From Pseudomonas tolaasii NCPPB 2192 (GTDB lineage Bacteria; Pseudomonadota; Gammaproteobacteria; Pseudomonadales; Pseudomonadaceae), in contig NZ_PHHD01000001.1 in NCBI RefSeq assembly GCF_002813445.1, positions 3,162,001 through 3,226,000 of the forward strand: DNA of 64,000 nt. Reading direction: 5' to 3'. Below, one piece after another: positions 9,901-16,841 of this stretch. The notes beneath the pieces were generated by a model. It saw only the letters and a program-made list of their open reading frames with translations. It had not been told where the DNA came from and searched no databases. A program made the translations under genes and the position numbers. Within the stretch, counting starts at the first letter, position 1. Each line of letters begins with the position of its first letter.

Positions 9901-10527
9901 ATTGTCCAGGCGCGGGTTTATCACAACAATCGGCAAACCGAGCTGCTAATGCAGCGTGTTCAGGGTGACCAGTGGCAACGCCTGGGCGCGAAGGGCGGTT
10001 ATCCCCACCGGGTAAACAGTGATTGTGGACGGCAGGTTGGTTCCGGCGCCGAGGCTGTGGTGTATGAGAGCCTCGATGGGAGCAGTGTGTATAAATGCTT
10101 CGACACCGAGGTCGAGTCATTTGATATCAATGCAGTCATCATTCAAGCCGATGCCTTGAACCTTTACTACGGAGAAGGTTTTGCCGAGGCGTTCACCAGC
10201 ATGGGCGACGCCTATATCAAAATGAAAAAGCTCGATGGCGTCAGCCTTGCCAGTCTTCAGCCCACTGGTTTGCCGGTGCAGACGCGCAGCCTTTTGGATG
10301 ATGCAATCAAATCAATGGAGGAAAAAAACATTTTTCAGGGAGATTTGCACTTGGGCAATTTTTTGTATTCGGCCCGCGACAAGAAAATTTACCCGATCGA
10401 TATCAGCCCCAAGACACGTAGCGACCTCACTATCGGTGACCCCGTGCCGGAGGACGTTATGGATGACTACGATCTGTATAAGGCGAGTTTGTACAACGAC
10501 TTCAACAGGTTGTTGATAGCTCCGTAG
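6997..10527 (+). CDS. Large toxin-like protein with a C-terminal protein-kinase-like domain
   Basis: This is a 1176-residue protein. Residues 1 to about 1000 resemble the big Pseudomonas proteins often labelled dermonecrotic-toxin-like: a Ser/Thr/Pro-rich start without a signal peptide, a long helical region, and a hydrophobic/glycine stretch at about 711-800 (FFLNLIPLRSAIVNFSNGN, then FIGLVTLGAGKAVQAGKAF) that could insert into membrane. The last ~165 residues carry protein-kinase landmarks: a glycine loop GSGAEAVVY starting at 1015, Lys1033 in VYKCF, catalytic-loop QGDLHLGNF with Asp1116 and Asn1121, and a DFG-like YPIDIS with Asp1135. The protein ends about 41 residues later, so the C-lobe is minimal, as in effector kinases such as OspG or HopBF1. 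I chose the ATG at 6997 (GGACAGG upstream) over a GTG at 6928. No immunity-like gene is adjacent. Targets and delivery route are unknown. Confidence 0.75.
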   Translation: MTVVMPPSASVRSVSSINPATQNPPVIANQVHSSAPQRMQAGLNNPAALKTAFGDSCDWKTLAKKLQAITVALNQQFPDAGQARGEALAAELATRLKHTTIPVCEDSTYYRQHALTPASVVSLEQYLKGSHLKVPGSRAELIELSALITQRSQVHPLGNFSGALSWPVPLGTQGRRTIAELLQSDRSGLPGLPLADARKGALGYLLSGSAVSDEDLKTPTIAIEKLLGTLKAQTLGLAIQTELGGFATDSSLNEYLLAAVQLGLDPESCDTPARNSVAGFDLGHRQHTGQRPSTIIDNLSRHLLEKGRVTAQTATLGARLLLARSAPAFLVKDIPASVTYGSLTWTQLAMATARIEADSPGRALNLSYAEVLAFAEQVDTSESSLQSIQQNALADWGWANGLLATHTPRTSEIDTVRVEYNRQMEALRAASSLAQTSIPDRRKMALDVLKAAFPALDPKLFEAPSLVKVFRIEGGGGRFPGMRSMLDIVMNGGVLGANEHWFSRDGRIPVARFCALYEAGKLDVAKPFKADYDQAITLIEKGHQGLAQYLISTLAPQDRKNLEYGQLEFFHTNEYTMAGDLFSKPSLRTRGHTLRVKTTLNGEVNIYEVDTRNARVEKQNYWINRYTPPYTDTKLHQREANVISKTVLFDPFKVELDQAREKPVPAVAVPRFGSSRSDYIGRVFASSLDLHNADLLQQARGITSFDEDTATSQAVGEFFLNLIPLRSAIVNFSNGNVADGLLDLSLDFIGLVTLGAGKAVQAGKAFSKGLSTSRGLAKATRFVGAAAIEAFNPLSGAGDLAVGVGGLVKKGSRLLISKGATGVHRLRGASRSYDLLKAASRQHGAAAIGTFRLAGDTVEGGAVLHKGQWYALDVKKLRPYGSPLEAFAPDTHAITGVIQAKSIPRGAELDNTLHTAFKVPESTISGLPRNSQGVYTAANGHSSYIRHTDHLGHRSVYEVRQISRTEDGIVQARVYHNNRQTELLMQRVQGDQWQRLGAKGGYPHRVNSDCGRQVGSGAEAVVYESLDGSSVYKCFDTEVESFDINAVIIQADALNLYYGEGFAEAFTSMGDAYIKMKKLDGVSLASLQPTGLPVQTRSLLDDAIKSMEEKNIFQGDLHLGNFLYSARDKKIYPIDISPKTRSDLTIGDPVPEDVMDDYDLYKASLYNDFNRLLIAP

Positions 10528-10540
10528 TCACACGGCTGCG

Positions 10541-10576
10541 TGCCGGCGGTGAGCCATGACTGGATCCCCGCCGGCA
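10541..10576. terminator. Hairpin between the toxin-like gene and the nitroreductase gene
   Basis: TGCCGGCGG / CCGCCGGCA, a 9-bp perfect stem with an 18-base loop, lies between two convergent genes. It has no T-tract on either side, so termination is uncertain. Confidence 0.35.
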
Positions 10577-10581
10577 ATGCG

Positions 10582-11166
10582 TTACAGGCTGAAATCACCT
10601 TCCGACACCAGCTCGCTCAGCGGTTTGCGCGGGCTCGGCGCTTCACGGCCTTGCAGGTACTCCGGCAAGGTCGACTTGTCACCCAGCTTGCCCACGGCCA
10701 CGGCGGCGTGCAGGGCATAACCTTCGGGGATTTTCAGTTCTTGACGGGTCAGTTCCTGATCGAATCCGGCCATGCCGTGGGTGTGCCAGCCGCTGAGGCT
10801 GGCTTGCAGCGCCAGGTGGCCCCAGGCCGAGCCGGTGTCGAAGGTGTGCCATAGCGCCGGGGTTTCTTCGGTGGCGCCGGGGGCGGTGAAGTCGGTTTTC
10901 GAGGCGATGATCACCAGGGCCGAGGCGTGCTGCGCCCAGTTGCGGTTGAATTCATTGAGCAGGCCCAGGAAGCGTTCCCAGTCCGGCGTGTCGCGGCGCG
11001 CGTAGAGAAAACGCCATGGCTGCGAGTTGTAGGCCGACGGCGCCCAGCGCGCGGCTTCGAAAAAGCTCAGCAGGGTGTCCTTCGGGATGCTCTCGCCGGT
11101 AAAGGCGCGGGGCGACCAGCGTTCGGTGAACTGGGTGTGGATCGGATAATCGGCAACACGTGTCAT
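10582..11166 (-). CDS. Nitroreductase family protein
   Basis: This 194-residue FMN-dependent oxidoreductase has the expected N-terminal flavin-binding segments: FTERWSPRAFTGESIP (about 14-29) and FEAARWAPSAYNSQPWRFLYAR (about 35-56). A mid-region TGSAWGHLALQASLSGWHTHGMAGF contributes to the dimer and flavin site, and AVAVGKLGDKSTLPEYL lies near the end. Such enzymes reduce quinones, nitro compounds or other electrophiles with NAD(P)H. The ATG at 11166 removes 33 unsupported residues from the longest frame and gives the typical length. The gene is convergent with the toxin-like gene and divergent from ycgN. Confidence 0.88.
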   Translation of the reverse strand: MTRVADYPIHTQFTERWSPRAFTGESIPKDTLLSFFEAARWAPSAYNSQPWRFLYARRDTPDWERFLGLLNEFNRNWAQHASALVIIASKTDFTAPGATEETPALWHTFDTGSAWGHLALQASLSGWHTHGMAGFDQELTRQELKIPEGYALHAAVAVGKLGDKSTLPEYLQGREAPSPRKPLSELVSEGDFSL

Positions 11167-11320
11167 GGAGCAGTTCCTGATCGTCAATTCGGCGTTCAAA
11201 GCTACTGCGCGCCCACTAGACTGACAAGTGTTGTTACACCGCAGGTCGCAAGCGCTTGGCCCCACGGCCCTGTGGCACTAGACTGGCGGCCTTTTCACCT
11301 ACCGATACTGATGCAGAGCC

Positions 11321-11770
11321 ATGGCCGCCAAAGTCGAACCTTTCTGGATACGCAAAACCCTCGAACACCTCGATCAGGAGGAGTGGGAGTCGTTGTGCGA
11401 CGGCTGTGGCCTGTGCTGCCTGCAAAAACTTGAGGATGAAGAGGACAACAGCGTCTATTACACCCGCATCGCCTGCAAGCTGCTGGACCTGAAAACCTGC
11501 CAGTGCACCGACTACCCCAACCGTCGTGCGTCGGTGCCCGATTGCATCCAGCTCACCCCCGGTCAGGCCGACCAATTCAAATGGCTGCCGCCGACCTGCG
11601 GCTACCGCCTGGTCAGCGAGCGCAAGGACCTGCCGTTGTGGCATCACCTGGTGTGCGGCGACCGCGATGCCGTGCACCATGAACGCATTTCCCAGTCCGG
11701 GCGCATGCTCAGCGAAGGCAGCGTGCCCGAAGACGACTGGGAGGATTACCTGATCTTCCGCGCGGGCTGA
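11321..11770 (+). CDS. YcgN family cysteine cluster protein
   Basis: This 149-residue protein belongs to the YcgN/UPF0260 family. It is recognised by FWIRKTLEHLDQEEWESLCDGCGLCCLQKLEDEED at residues 5-39 and by further cysteines in RIACKLLDLKTCQCTDY and RASVPDCIQLTP. CxxCxxC together with later Cys residues suggests an Fe-S or zinc cluster, in the same superfamily as CxxCxxCC proteins. The biochemical role is not established. It lies 13 bp upstream of the next gene, so the two are probably co-transcribed. Confidence 0.88.
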   Translation: MAAKVEPFWIRKTLEHLDQEEWESLCDGCGLCCLQKLEDEEDNSVYYTRIACKLLDLKTCQCTDYPNRRASVPDCIQLTPGQADQFKWLPPTCGYRLVSERKDLPLWHHLVCGDRDAVHHERISQSGRMLSEGSVPEDDWEDYLIFRAG

Positions 11771-11783
11771 AAAAGGAATGGGC

Positions 11784-13004
11784 ATGAGGGTGGGAGTCAA
11801 GCTGGCCGCAAGCCTGATATTGCTGAGCCTGAGCGGGCACGGTTGGTGCGCGAAGAAAGTCGACCTGGATTATCACGTCAAGCTGCTGCCGCAGTCCGAG
11901 CAGGCCGAAGTGCGTGTGAGCCTGTCCCACGGCTCGGCGGTGCGCAGCCTGGACTTCGACCTCGGCCGTGCCGGTGACTACAGCGACTTCAAGGCCGACG
12001 GCCAGTGGAAAGTCACCGGCAGCCGTGGCCTGTGGCAGCCCGGCACCGACGCGGCCAGCCTGACTTACCGCGTACGCCTGACCCACGCGCGCAAACCCGG
12101 CGTCTATGAGGCGCGGATGACGCCGGGTTGGGCGCTGTTTCGCGGCGAAGACCTGGTGCCGCCCGCGCGGCTCGACCAGCAGGACGGCGCCGAGCTGGTC
12201 TCGCGGCTGATATTCGAATTGCCTGCCGGCTGGAAAAGCGTCGAAACCGCCTGGCCGCGTATCGGCAAGTACAAGTTCCGCATCGACAACGTCTCGCGCC
12301 TGTTCGACCGGCCCACCGGCTGGATGCTCGCCGGCAACCTGGGCAGCCGTCGCGTGCGCCTGGGCGAGACCGAAGTCACCGTGGCCTCGCCCAAGGGCCA
12401 GGCCATGCGCCGTATGGATGTGCTGACGTTGCTGACCTTCGTGTGGCCGCAAATCGAGGCGGCGTTTCCGCGCCACCCGGCGAAGTTGCTGGTGGTCGGC
12501 GCCAGTGACCCGATGCGTCGCGGCGTGTTTTCATCGCGCGATTCGATCTACCTCAACAGCCGCACGCCACTGGTCAGTGAAAATGGCAGCAGCCCGTTGA
12601 TCCGCGAAGTGGTACAGGCCATCGGCCGTTTCAATGACCATGACAGCAGTGACTGGATCAGCGAAGGGCTGGGCGAGTATTACGCCATCGAACTGGTGCG
12701 CCGCGCGGGTGGCATCACCGATGAACGGTATGCGGCGATCCAGGCGCGGTTGGGCAAGGAGGGCAAGGGCGTCACCACGTTGCGTGGCGAACATGTCAGC
12801 CCGGCCGCCGTGGCGCAGGCAGTATTGCTGTTGCAGGAACTGGACCGCGAGATCCGCGTGAAAACCCACAACAAGCGTTCGCTCGATGACCTGGCGCAGG
12901 CGGTGATGCGGGCGAACAGCACCACCACACCGGAGTTTGTGCAACTGGCCGAAAGCATTATTGGCGAGTCTTCAGTGGTGTTGGATAACAAGCTGTTGCG
13001 CTGA
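11784..13004 (+). CDS. Exported metallopeptidase-like protein lacking the zinc motif
   Basis: This 406-residue protein has a signal peptide (residues 1-22, ending GWCA). The first half is a beta-rich region with PDZ/M61-like character. The second half contains LIREVVQAIGRFNDHDSSDWISEGLGEYYAIELVRR (about 272-307), which aligns by eye with the HExxH and WxxEGxxxYY segments of M1/M61 gluzincin peptidases. The two histidines of HExxH are replaced (R274, Q278), while Glu275 and the downstream Glu294 remain. It is therefore probably a catalytically dead peptidase-fold protein in the periplasm. The start at 11784 (MRVGVK) is preferred over an ATG two codons upstream. It follows ycgN closely. Confidence 0.7.
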   Translation: MRVGVKLAASLILLSLSGHGWCAKKVDLDYHVKLLPQSEQAEVRVSLSHGSAVRSLDFDLGRAGDYSDFKADGQWKVTGSRGLWQPGTDAASLTYRVRLTHARKPGVYEARMTPGWALFRGEDLVPPARLDQQDGAELVSRLIFELPAGWKSVETAWPRIGKYKFRIDNVSRLFDRPTGWMLAGNLGSRRVRLGETEVTVASPKGQAMRRMDVLTLLTFVWPQIEAAFPRHPAKLLVVGASDPMRRGVFSSRDSIYLNSRTPLVSENGSSPLIREVVQAIGRFNDHDSSDWISEGLGEYYAIELVRRAGGITDERYAAIQARLGKEGKGVTTLRGEHVSPAAVAQAVLLLQELDREIRVKTHNKRSLDDLAQAVMRANSTTTPEFVQLAESIIGESSVVLDNKLLR

Positions 13005-13030
13005 GTCCCAAACCCTACACAAAACAAAAT

Positions 13031-13131
13031 GTGGGAGCTGGCTTATGTGGGAGCTGGCTTGCCTGCGATAGCATCACCCAGGTCTGACAGACCCACCGAG
13101 TTGCCTGTATCGCAGGCAAGCCAGCTCCCAC
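13031..13131. repeat. REP doublet (GTGGGAGCTGG type) with a partly duplicated left arm
   Basis: Arm GTGGGAGCTGGCTTGCCTGC and its inverse flank about 50 bp. The first 14 bases of the left arm occur twice (13031 and 13047). It lies between convergent genes. Confidence 0.85.
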
Positions 13132-13162
13132 ATTTGGATCTCAACCAGTTTGGAGAAGGGTT

Positions 13163-13513
13163 TCAGGCTGGGGTTTTGGTGGCCTTCTCAGCCGCCACTT
13201 CCGCCTTGGTCTTCAAGTTCTTCAGCTCCGCCCCCGCGCGTTCGATCCTGGTGCGCACGCTGTTCATTTCCTGGCGGCCCTGTTCCAGCTTGTCCTTGAG
13301 CGAGCTGTGGCCGGTAAAGCCACGGGCCAGTGCCACGCCGCCGATCGCCACCTGGATCAGCCCGAAGATACCGCCACGGCGCAGGCCTTTGCCGACCATC
13401 ATCACACCGCCGGCCACCGAGCCGATACGCTCCCAGCCGTGCACGTTCTGGGTAGGCTGTGGCTCGCGCGGGTCGTGTTCGATGATAGGTCGCAGGATTT
13501 TGCTGTCGCTCAT
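13163..13513 (-). CDS. DUF2892 (YgaP-like) small membrane protein
   Basis: This 116-residue protein has NVHGWERIGSVAGGVMMVGKGLRRGGIFGLIQVAIGGVALARGFTGH (about 23-69), the double hydrophobic hairpin of YgaP-like DUF2892 inner-membrane proteins. After it comes a charged C-terminal helix (about 70-112) with coiled-coil character. The GGAG eight bases upstream of the ATG supports the start. The function is unknown; the tail suggests a cytoplasmic or periplasmic interaction surface. It is followed on the same strand by the TrmH-type methyltransferase gene, upstream of which lies another REP doublet. Confidence 0.75.
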   Translation of the reverse strand: MSDSKILRPIIEHDPREPQPTQNVHGWERIGSVAGGVMMVGKGLRRGGIFGLIQVAIGGVALARGFTGHSSLKDKLEQGRQEMNSVRTRIERAGAELKNLKTKAEVAAEKATKTPA

Positions 13514-13581
13514 GATCTGTCTCCAACAAGGGCTATTGATAAGTAGCTGACTGCCCGCCGGCGCCGGATGTTCCGTAAAAA

Positions 13582-14049
13582 TCAGTATTTGGGCCCCGAG
13601 CGGGTGTTGTTGCCCTTGGCCAGGCGGTCATAAAGCACCACGTTCACGGTGGCCGCGAGGTTCATGCAACCGGTGGTCGGGATGTAGACCACGTCTTCGC
13701 ACCAGTCGCGAATCTCTTTGTCCAGTGAACCGTCTTCCGGGCCGAAGATGTACAGCGCGCGGTCGGGGTGGGTGTATTCGGGCAGCGGGCGGGCGCCTTC
13801 CACCAATTCCACGGCGACCGGGATGCAACCCAGCGGCAGGATTTTTTTCAGGTCGTCGATGCCGATCAGGGGGATGTCGTGGTGGACTTTTTTGGTGTCG
13901 GTAACGAAATCCCGCGCGCGCTCGTAACGCACGCCGGTGTAGAACACCGAGGCCACGCCGTAGCAGCCGGCGGCGCGCATCACCGAGCCAACGTTTTCGG
14001 GGGATTTGGGGTTATACAGACCGATGCAGCTGTAGCGTTTATTGCCCAC
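13582..14049 (-). CDS. TrmH/SpoU family RNA methyltransferase
   Basis: This 155-residue SAM-dependent ribose 2'-O-methyltransferase has a trefoil-knot fold. The three SPOUT motifs are visible: NPKSPENVGSVMRAAGCYGV (about 10-29), LYIFGPEDGSLDKEI (about 106-120) and IPTTGCMNLAATVNVVLYDRLAK (about 128-150). The length matches minimal family members in which the whole protein is the knot domain. The GTG at 14049 (VGNKRYSCIGLYNP) is chosen because homologues start there. The longer ATG frame to 14142 would begin inside a REP element. The RNA target cannot be told from the sequence. Confidence 0.88.
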   Translation of the reverse strand: MGNKRYSCIGLYNPKSPENVGSVMRAAGCYGVASVFYTGVRYERARDFVTDTKKVHHDIPLIGIDDLKKILPLGCIPVAVELVEGARPLPEYTHPDRALYIFGPEDGSLDKEIRDWCEDVVYIPTTGCMNLAATVNVVLYDRLAKGNNTRSGPKY

Positions 14050-14119
14050 GGGGAAGGGTGCCTTGGAGGAAAAGCCGCGATTATACGGCCTGCAAGTCAT
14101 GCAGTGCTTGGGGATCGCC

Positions 14120-14192
14120 ATCGCAGGCAAGCCAGCTCCCACATTTGAAGGTATTCACACATTCAAAAGGTGGGAGCTGGCTTGCCTGCGAT
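14120..14192. repeat. REP doublet, inverted orientation
   Basis: ATCGCAGGCAAGCCAGCTCC, then about 27 bp, then the inverse arm. The arms are arranged outside-in relative to most other copies; the same orientation recurs at 56888. Confidence 0.85.
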
Positions 14193-14220
14193 GAGGCCCG
14201 AGCCGGCAAAGAACGTCTAA

Positions 14221-14595
14221 TCAGTCGTCTTTCTTCATCAGACCGGCCAACGCCGCAAACGGGTTATGCGTGGCTTTGGCAATCGACGGGCTGCTGGTGG
14301 AGCCTTCGCTGAAGTATTGCTGGTCGGTGTAGCGTGAGTGCTCGTTGTCGTGGCAATACAGGCACAGCAACTCCCAGTTCGAACCATCCTGAGGGTTGTC
14401 ATCATGATTATGGTTACGGTGATGTACCGTCAGTTCACTCAAGCGTTTGCCGGAAAACTCACGGGTGCAGCGTCCGCACACGTGGGGGTACATTTTCAGG
14501 GCTTTGTCGCGGTAGCCCATTTCCCGGTCGCGCTGGGCATCGGCGAGGATGCGGTCCAGCTTGGCGGTATGGGAGGGCGGGTTGGTCGAGCTCAT
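14221..14595 (-). CDS. yajD: YajD family HNH nuclease
   Basis: This 124-residue HNH-fold protein resembles E. coli YajD. A zinc knuckle CGRCTREF (about 40-47) is followed by ELTVHHRNHNHDDNPQDGSNWELLCLYCHDNEHSRY (about 53-88), which contains the HH...N...H core and a second CxxC-H pair. HNH proteins are metal-dependent endonucleases, but this family is stand-alone and its physiological role is not established. AGGAG lies at good spacing from the ATG at 14595, so that codon was chosen over the one directly before it. Confidence 0.85.
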   Translation of the reverse strand: MSSTNPPSHTAKLDRILADAQRDREMGYRDKALKMYPHVCGRCTREFSGKRLSELTVHHRNHNHDDNPQDGSNWELLCLYCHDNEHSRYTDQQYFSEGSTSSPSIAKATHNPFAALAGLMKKDD

Positions 14596-14746
14596 CATGG
14601 CTCCTGGCTATTTTGGGGTTCACGGACAGGGTTGATTCTAGCCGCTCGCGCCGCAAATGACCGCTGGCTTTTTCAGCTGCGGTACAGCCTGGCCCTGGCA
14701 TTCGTTTGTAGTATCGGCTCATTTCATTCACAAGGATCTGAAACCT

Positions 14747-15667
14747 ATGCGTTTGCACACATGGACTGCGGCATTTCTGCTTGGCCTTCTGGCCGCTCAG
14801 GCCCAGGCGTTTTCCACGCCAAAGCCGGGCCAGGTGATCGAGGTGGCCCTCGAACAGCTGCACCCCACCCAGGCGGTGGTGGGGTTTGACCAGATTTATT
14901 ACAGCCTCGGCCTGTTCGCCGACAAACCCGCCAAGGTTTTTGACGAATACTGCGAGACCAACGGCCAGGGTGCTGCCGGCAACGTGCCGAAAAAGGCCGA
15001 CCTGCACCAACCGTCCAGCTTCACTTGCAAGGACCCGGTGGGCACCCACCCCGACGACATGAAAACCGTGGTGGTCGGCCCCGGCGGCCAACTGTACCTG
15101 ACCGACGGTCATCACAGCTTCACCACACTGTGGGAAGTGCCCGGCGGCGGCGCGCAGCTGAAGATGTGGGTCAAAGTCACCGACGATTTCAGCAACAGCC
15201 CGAACATGGCTACCTTTTGGCAGCGCATGCAGGCGGCGCGCAAGGTCTGGCTCAAGGACAACAAGGGCCAAACCCTGCCGCCCGAGCAATTACCGGCGCA
15301 CCTGGGTTTCAAGAACCTGCAGGACGACACTTTCCGCAGCCTGGTGTATTTCACGCGCAAGGCGGCTTATGGCAAGCCGGACGATGGCACGATCGCGCCG
15401 GAGTTTCTGGAGTTCTACTGGGGTAACTGGCTGCGCAGCCAGATCGATCTGAGCGCGTTCAACCTGAACAAGAAGGGCGGCTATAAAGACGCCATTGAAT
15501 CGGTGGCCAAGCGTATGGTCAGCCTGGCGCCGAATGCCCAGGTGGGTGACAGCGGTTTCACTGCCCATCAGTTGGGCGGTATGACCCAACTCGACCAGGG
15601 CGAGCTGGAAAAAACTTTCGAAAAGAAAGTGCCGTATGTGATCAATTACCGCAAAACCCAACACTGA
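14747..15667 (+). CDS. Exported ParB/Srx-like protein
   Basis: This 306-residue protein has a signal peptide (residues 1-20, ending AQAQA). It resembles the putative ParB-like nuclease family (ParBc_2, PF08857). VIEVALEQLHPTQAVVGFDQIYY near 28-50 matches its N-terminal strand, and VVVGPGGQLYLTDGHHSFTTLWEV near 104-127 is the conserved GxxYxxDGHH core. The DGHH motif is the likely active or nucleotide-binding site by analogy with ParB/Srx folds. Being exported, it cannot act in chromosome partition. Its substrate outside the cytoplasm is unknown. The start at 14747 has AAGGA upstream and a clean signal peptide. Confidence 0.8.
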   Translation: MRLHTWTAAFLLGLLAAQAQAFSTPKPGQVIEVALEQLHPTQAVVGFDQIYYSLGLFADKPAKVFDEYCETNGQGAAGNVPKKADLHQPSSFTCKDPVGTHPDDMKTVVVGPGGQLYLTDGHHSFTTLWEVPGGGAQLKMWVKVTDDFSNSPNMATFWQRMQAARKVWLKDNKGQTLPPEQLPAHLGFKNLQDDTFRSLVYFTRKAAYGKPDDGTIAPEFLEFYWGNWLRSQIDLSAFNLNKKGGYKDAIESVAKRMVSLAPNAQVGDSGFTAHQLGGMTQLDQGELEKTFEKKVPYVINYRKTQH

Positions 15668-15681
15668 CGCAGTACAAAAAC

Positions 15682-15770
15682 TGTGGGAGCGGGCTTGCCC
15701 GCGATTGCGGTGTATCAACCACTGCAGTCTTGACTGATACATCGCTATCGCGGGCAAGCCCGCTCCCACA
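15682..15770. repeat. REP doublet (GTGGGAGCGGG type)
   Basis: TGTGGGAGCGGGCTTGCCCG and its inverse, about 50 bp apart, between convergent genes. This copy carries the CGGG/CCCG arm variant also seen at 34673. Confidence 0.85.
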
Positions 15771-15791
15771 GGGGATCACCTGTGTCAGTGA

Positions 15792-16478
15792 TCAGCCCTT
15801 GAGTTTCTCGGCAATCCAGATCGTGTGCCGGGTGCCTTTGTTGCCATGGGCAAACACTTGTACTTCCTCGGCCTTGAAACCAGCCTTGCGCAGTTTGTCG
15901 CTGAACAGCTTGTCGGCGCTGGCCGACCAAACAGCCAGCACGCCTTTGGGGCGCAGCGCCTTGGCGCACGCGGCCAGGCCACCGGTGGAGTACAGCCAAC
16001 TGTTGGCTTTTTGCGTGAGGCCTTCGGGACCGTTGTCGACGTCGAGCATGATCGCGTCAAAGCCCTGAGGCTCGGCCTGCAGCACCTTGGCCACGTCTTC
16101 CAGGCGGATGACGGTGCGCGGGTCCAGCAATGGGCGGCCGGATTTTTCCCCCAGCGGCCCGCGGTTCCACTCCACAACACCCGGCACCAGTTCGGCGACG
16201 ACGACTTCGGCCGCCTTGCCCAAATGCTTGAGCGCCGAGGCCAGGGTAAAGCCCATCCCCAGCCCGCCGATCAGTACCCGAGAGTTCGGGCGCCCGGCGA
16301 CCTTGCGGCAGGGAATTTCAGCCAGCGCGTCTTCGGACCCGTGCATGCGTGTGTTCATCAACTGGCCGCCGTCGCCGCCCTGAATCTTGATGACAAAATC
16401 CTCACCGTATTCGAACAGGCACAGGGCACCGCCGTTGTCGGGGATCGGGGTGGTGTCCAGCAGAACGAAACGTTTCAT
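15792..16478 (-). CDS. Spermidine synthase-like methyltransferase-fold protein
   Basis: This 228-residue protein has the Rossmann core of the spermidine synthase family. SRVLIGGLGMGFTLASAL (about 66-83) is the nucleotide loop, VVVAELVPGVVEWNRGPLG (about 92-110) holds the ribose-binding acidic residue, and FDAIMLDVDNGPEG (about 139-152) corresponds to the catalytic DxxD-like region. It lacks the N-terminal beta-barrel of true SpeE, so aminopropyl transfer is unproven. Many such short homologues have no assigned substrate. It stands alone and is divergent from the small proline-rich gene. Confidence 0.75.
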   Translation of the reverse strand: MKRFVLLDTTPIPDNGGALCLFEYGEDFVIKIQGGDGGQLMNTRMHGSEDALAEIPCRKVAGRPNSRVLIGGLGMGFTLASALKHLGKAAEVVVAELVPGVVEWNRGPLGEKSGRPLLDPRTVIRLEDVAKVLQAEPQGFDAIMLDVDNGPEGLTQKANSWLYSTGGLAACAKALRPKGVLAVWSASADKLFSDKLRKAGFKAEEVQVFAHGNKGTRHTIWIAEKLKG

Positions 16479-16556
16479 GGAAATCTCATTGGGAAGGGCA
16501 TTCTTGCGCGGTTGGGAGTAGCCTTACGACATTCCGGTCAGGCCATGGAGCCATCG

Positions 16557-16841
16557 ATGAAGTGCAGCATTCTAACGGTCATTGTGCTCGGCGCGCTCAC
16601 ATTGGGCACGGCGCAGGCTCAAGAGGTGCAAACCGTGCCCGTCGCACCCGCGCCAACCCCCGGTGCGCCGGGCACGCCGACGCCGACGTTGTACCCCCAA
16701 GTCACCCCGCCCGTCGCGCCCAAGGCTACCGCCAATGGTGCGCCGGCGCTGGTGCCGATTGTGTTGCCCGCACCGCCGAAGGATCAAACGGTGCCCGGCC
16801 TGCTGCAAAACGACAGCAAACCCAAAACGCCGGGCGGTTAA
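16557..16841 (+). CDS. Small exported proline-rich protein
   Basis: This 94-residue product has a signal peptide (residues 1-20, ending AQA) and a mature part made almost entirely of Pro, Ala, Thr and Val (for example PVAPAPTPGAPGTPTPTLYP). It looks unstructured and could span or line the periplasm. No family is recognised. GGAG lies eight bases before the ATG at 16557; an alternative ATG at 16545 adds four residues. Its stop overlaps by four bases the stop of the convergent cNMP-binding gene. Confidence 0.65.
   Translation: MKCSILTVIVLGALTLGTAQAQEVQTVPVAPAPTPGAPGTPTPTLYPQVTPPVAPKATANGAPALVPIVLPAPPKDQTVPGLLQNDSKPKTPGG

Noticed and set aside
10541..10576. Hairpin after the toxin-like gene as a firm terminator
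   Set aside because: Good stem but no T-tract on either strand, so I list it only at low confidence.
14050..14142. 31-residue N-terminal extension of the TrmH-type methyltransferase
   Set aside because: It would be encoded partly by the REP doublet, and family members start at VGNKRYSCIG.
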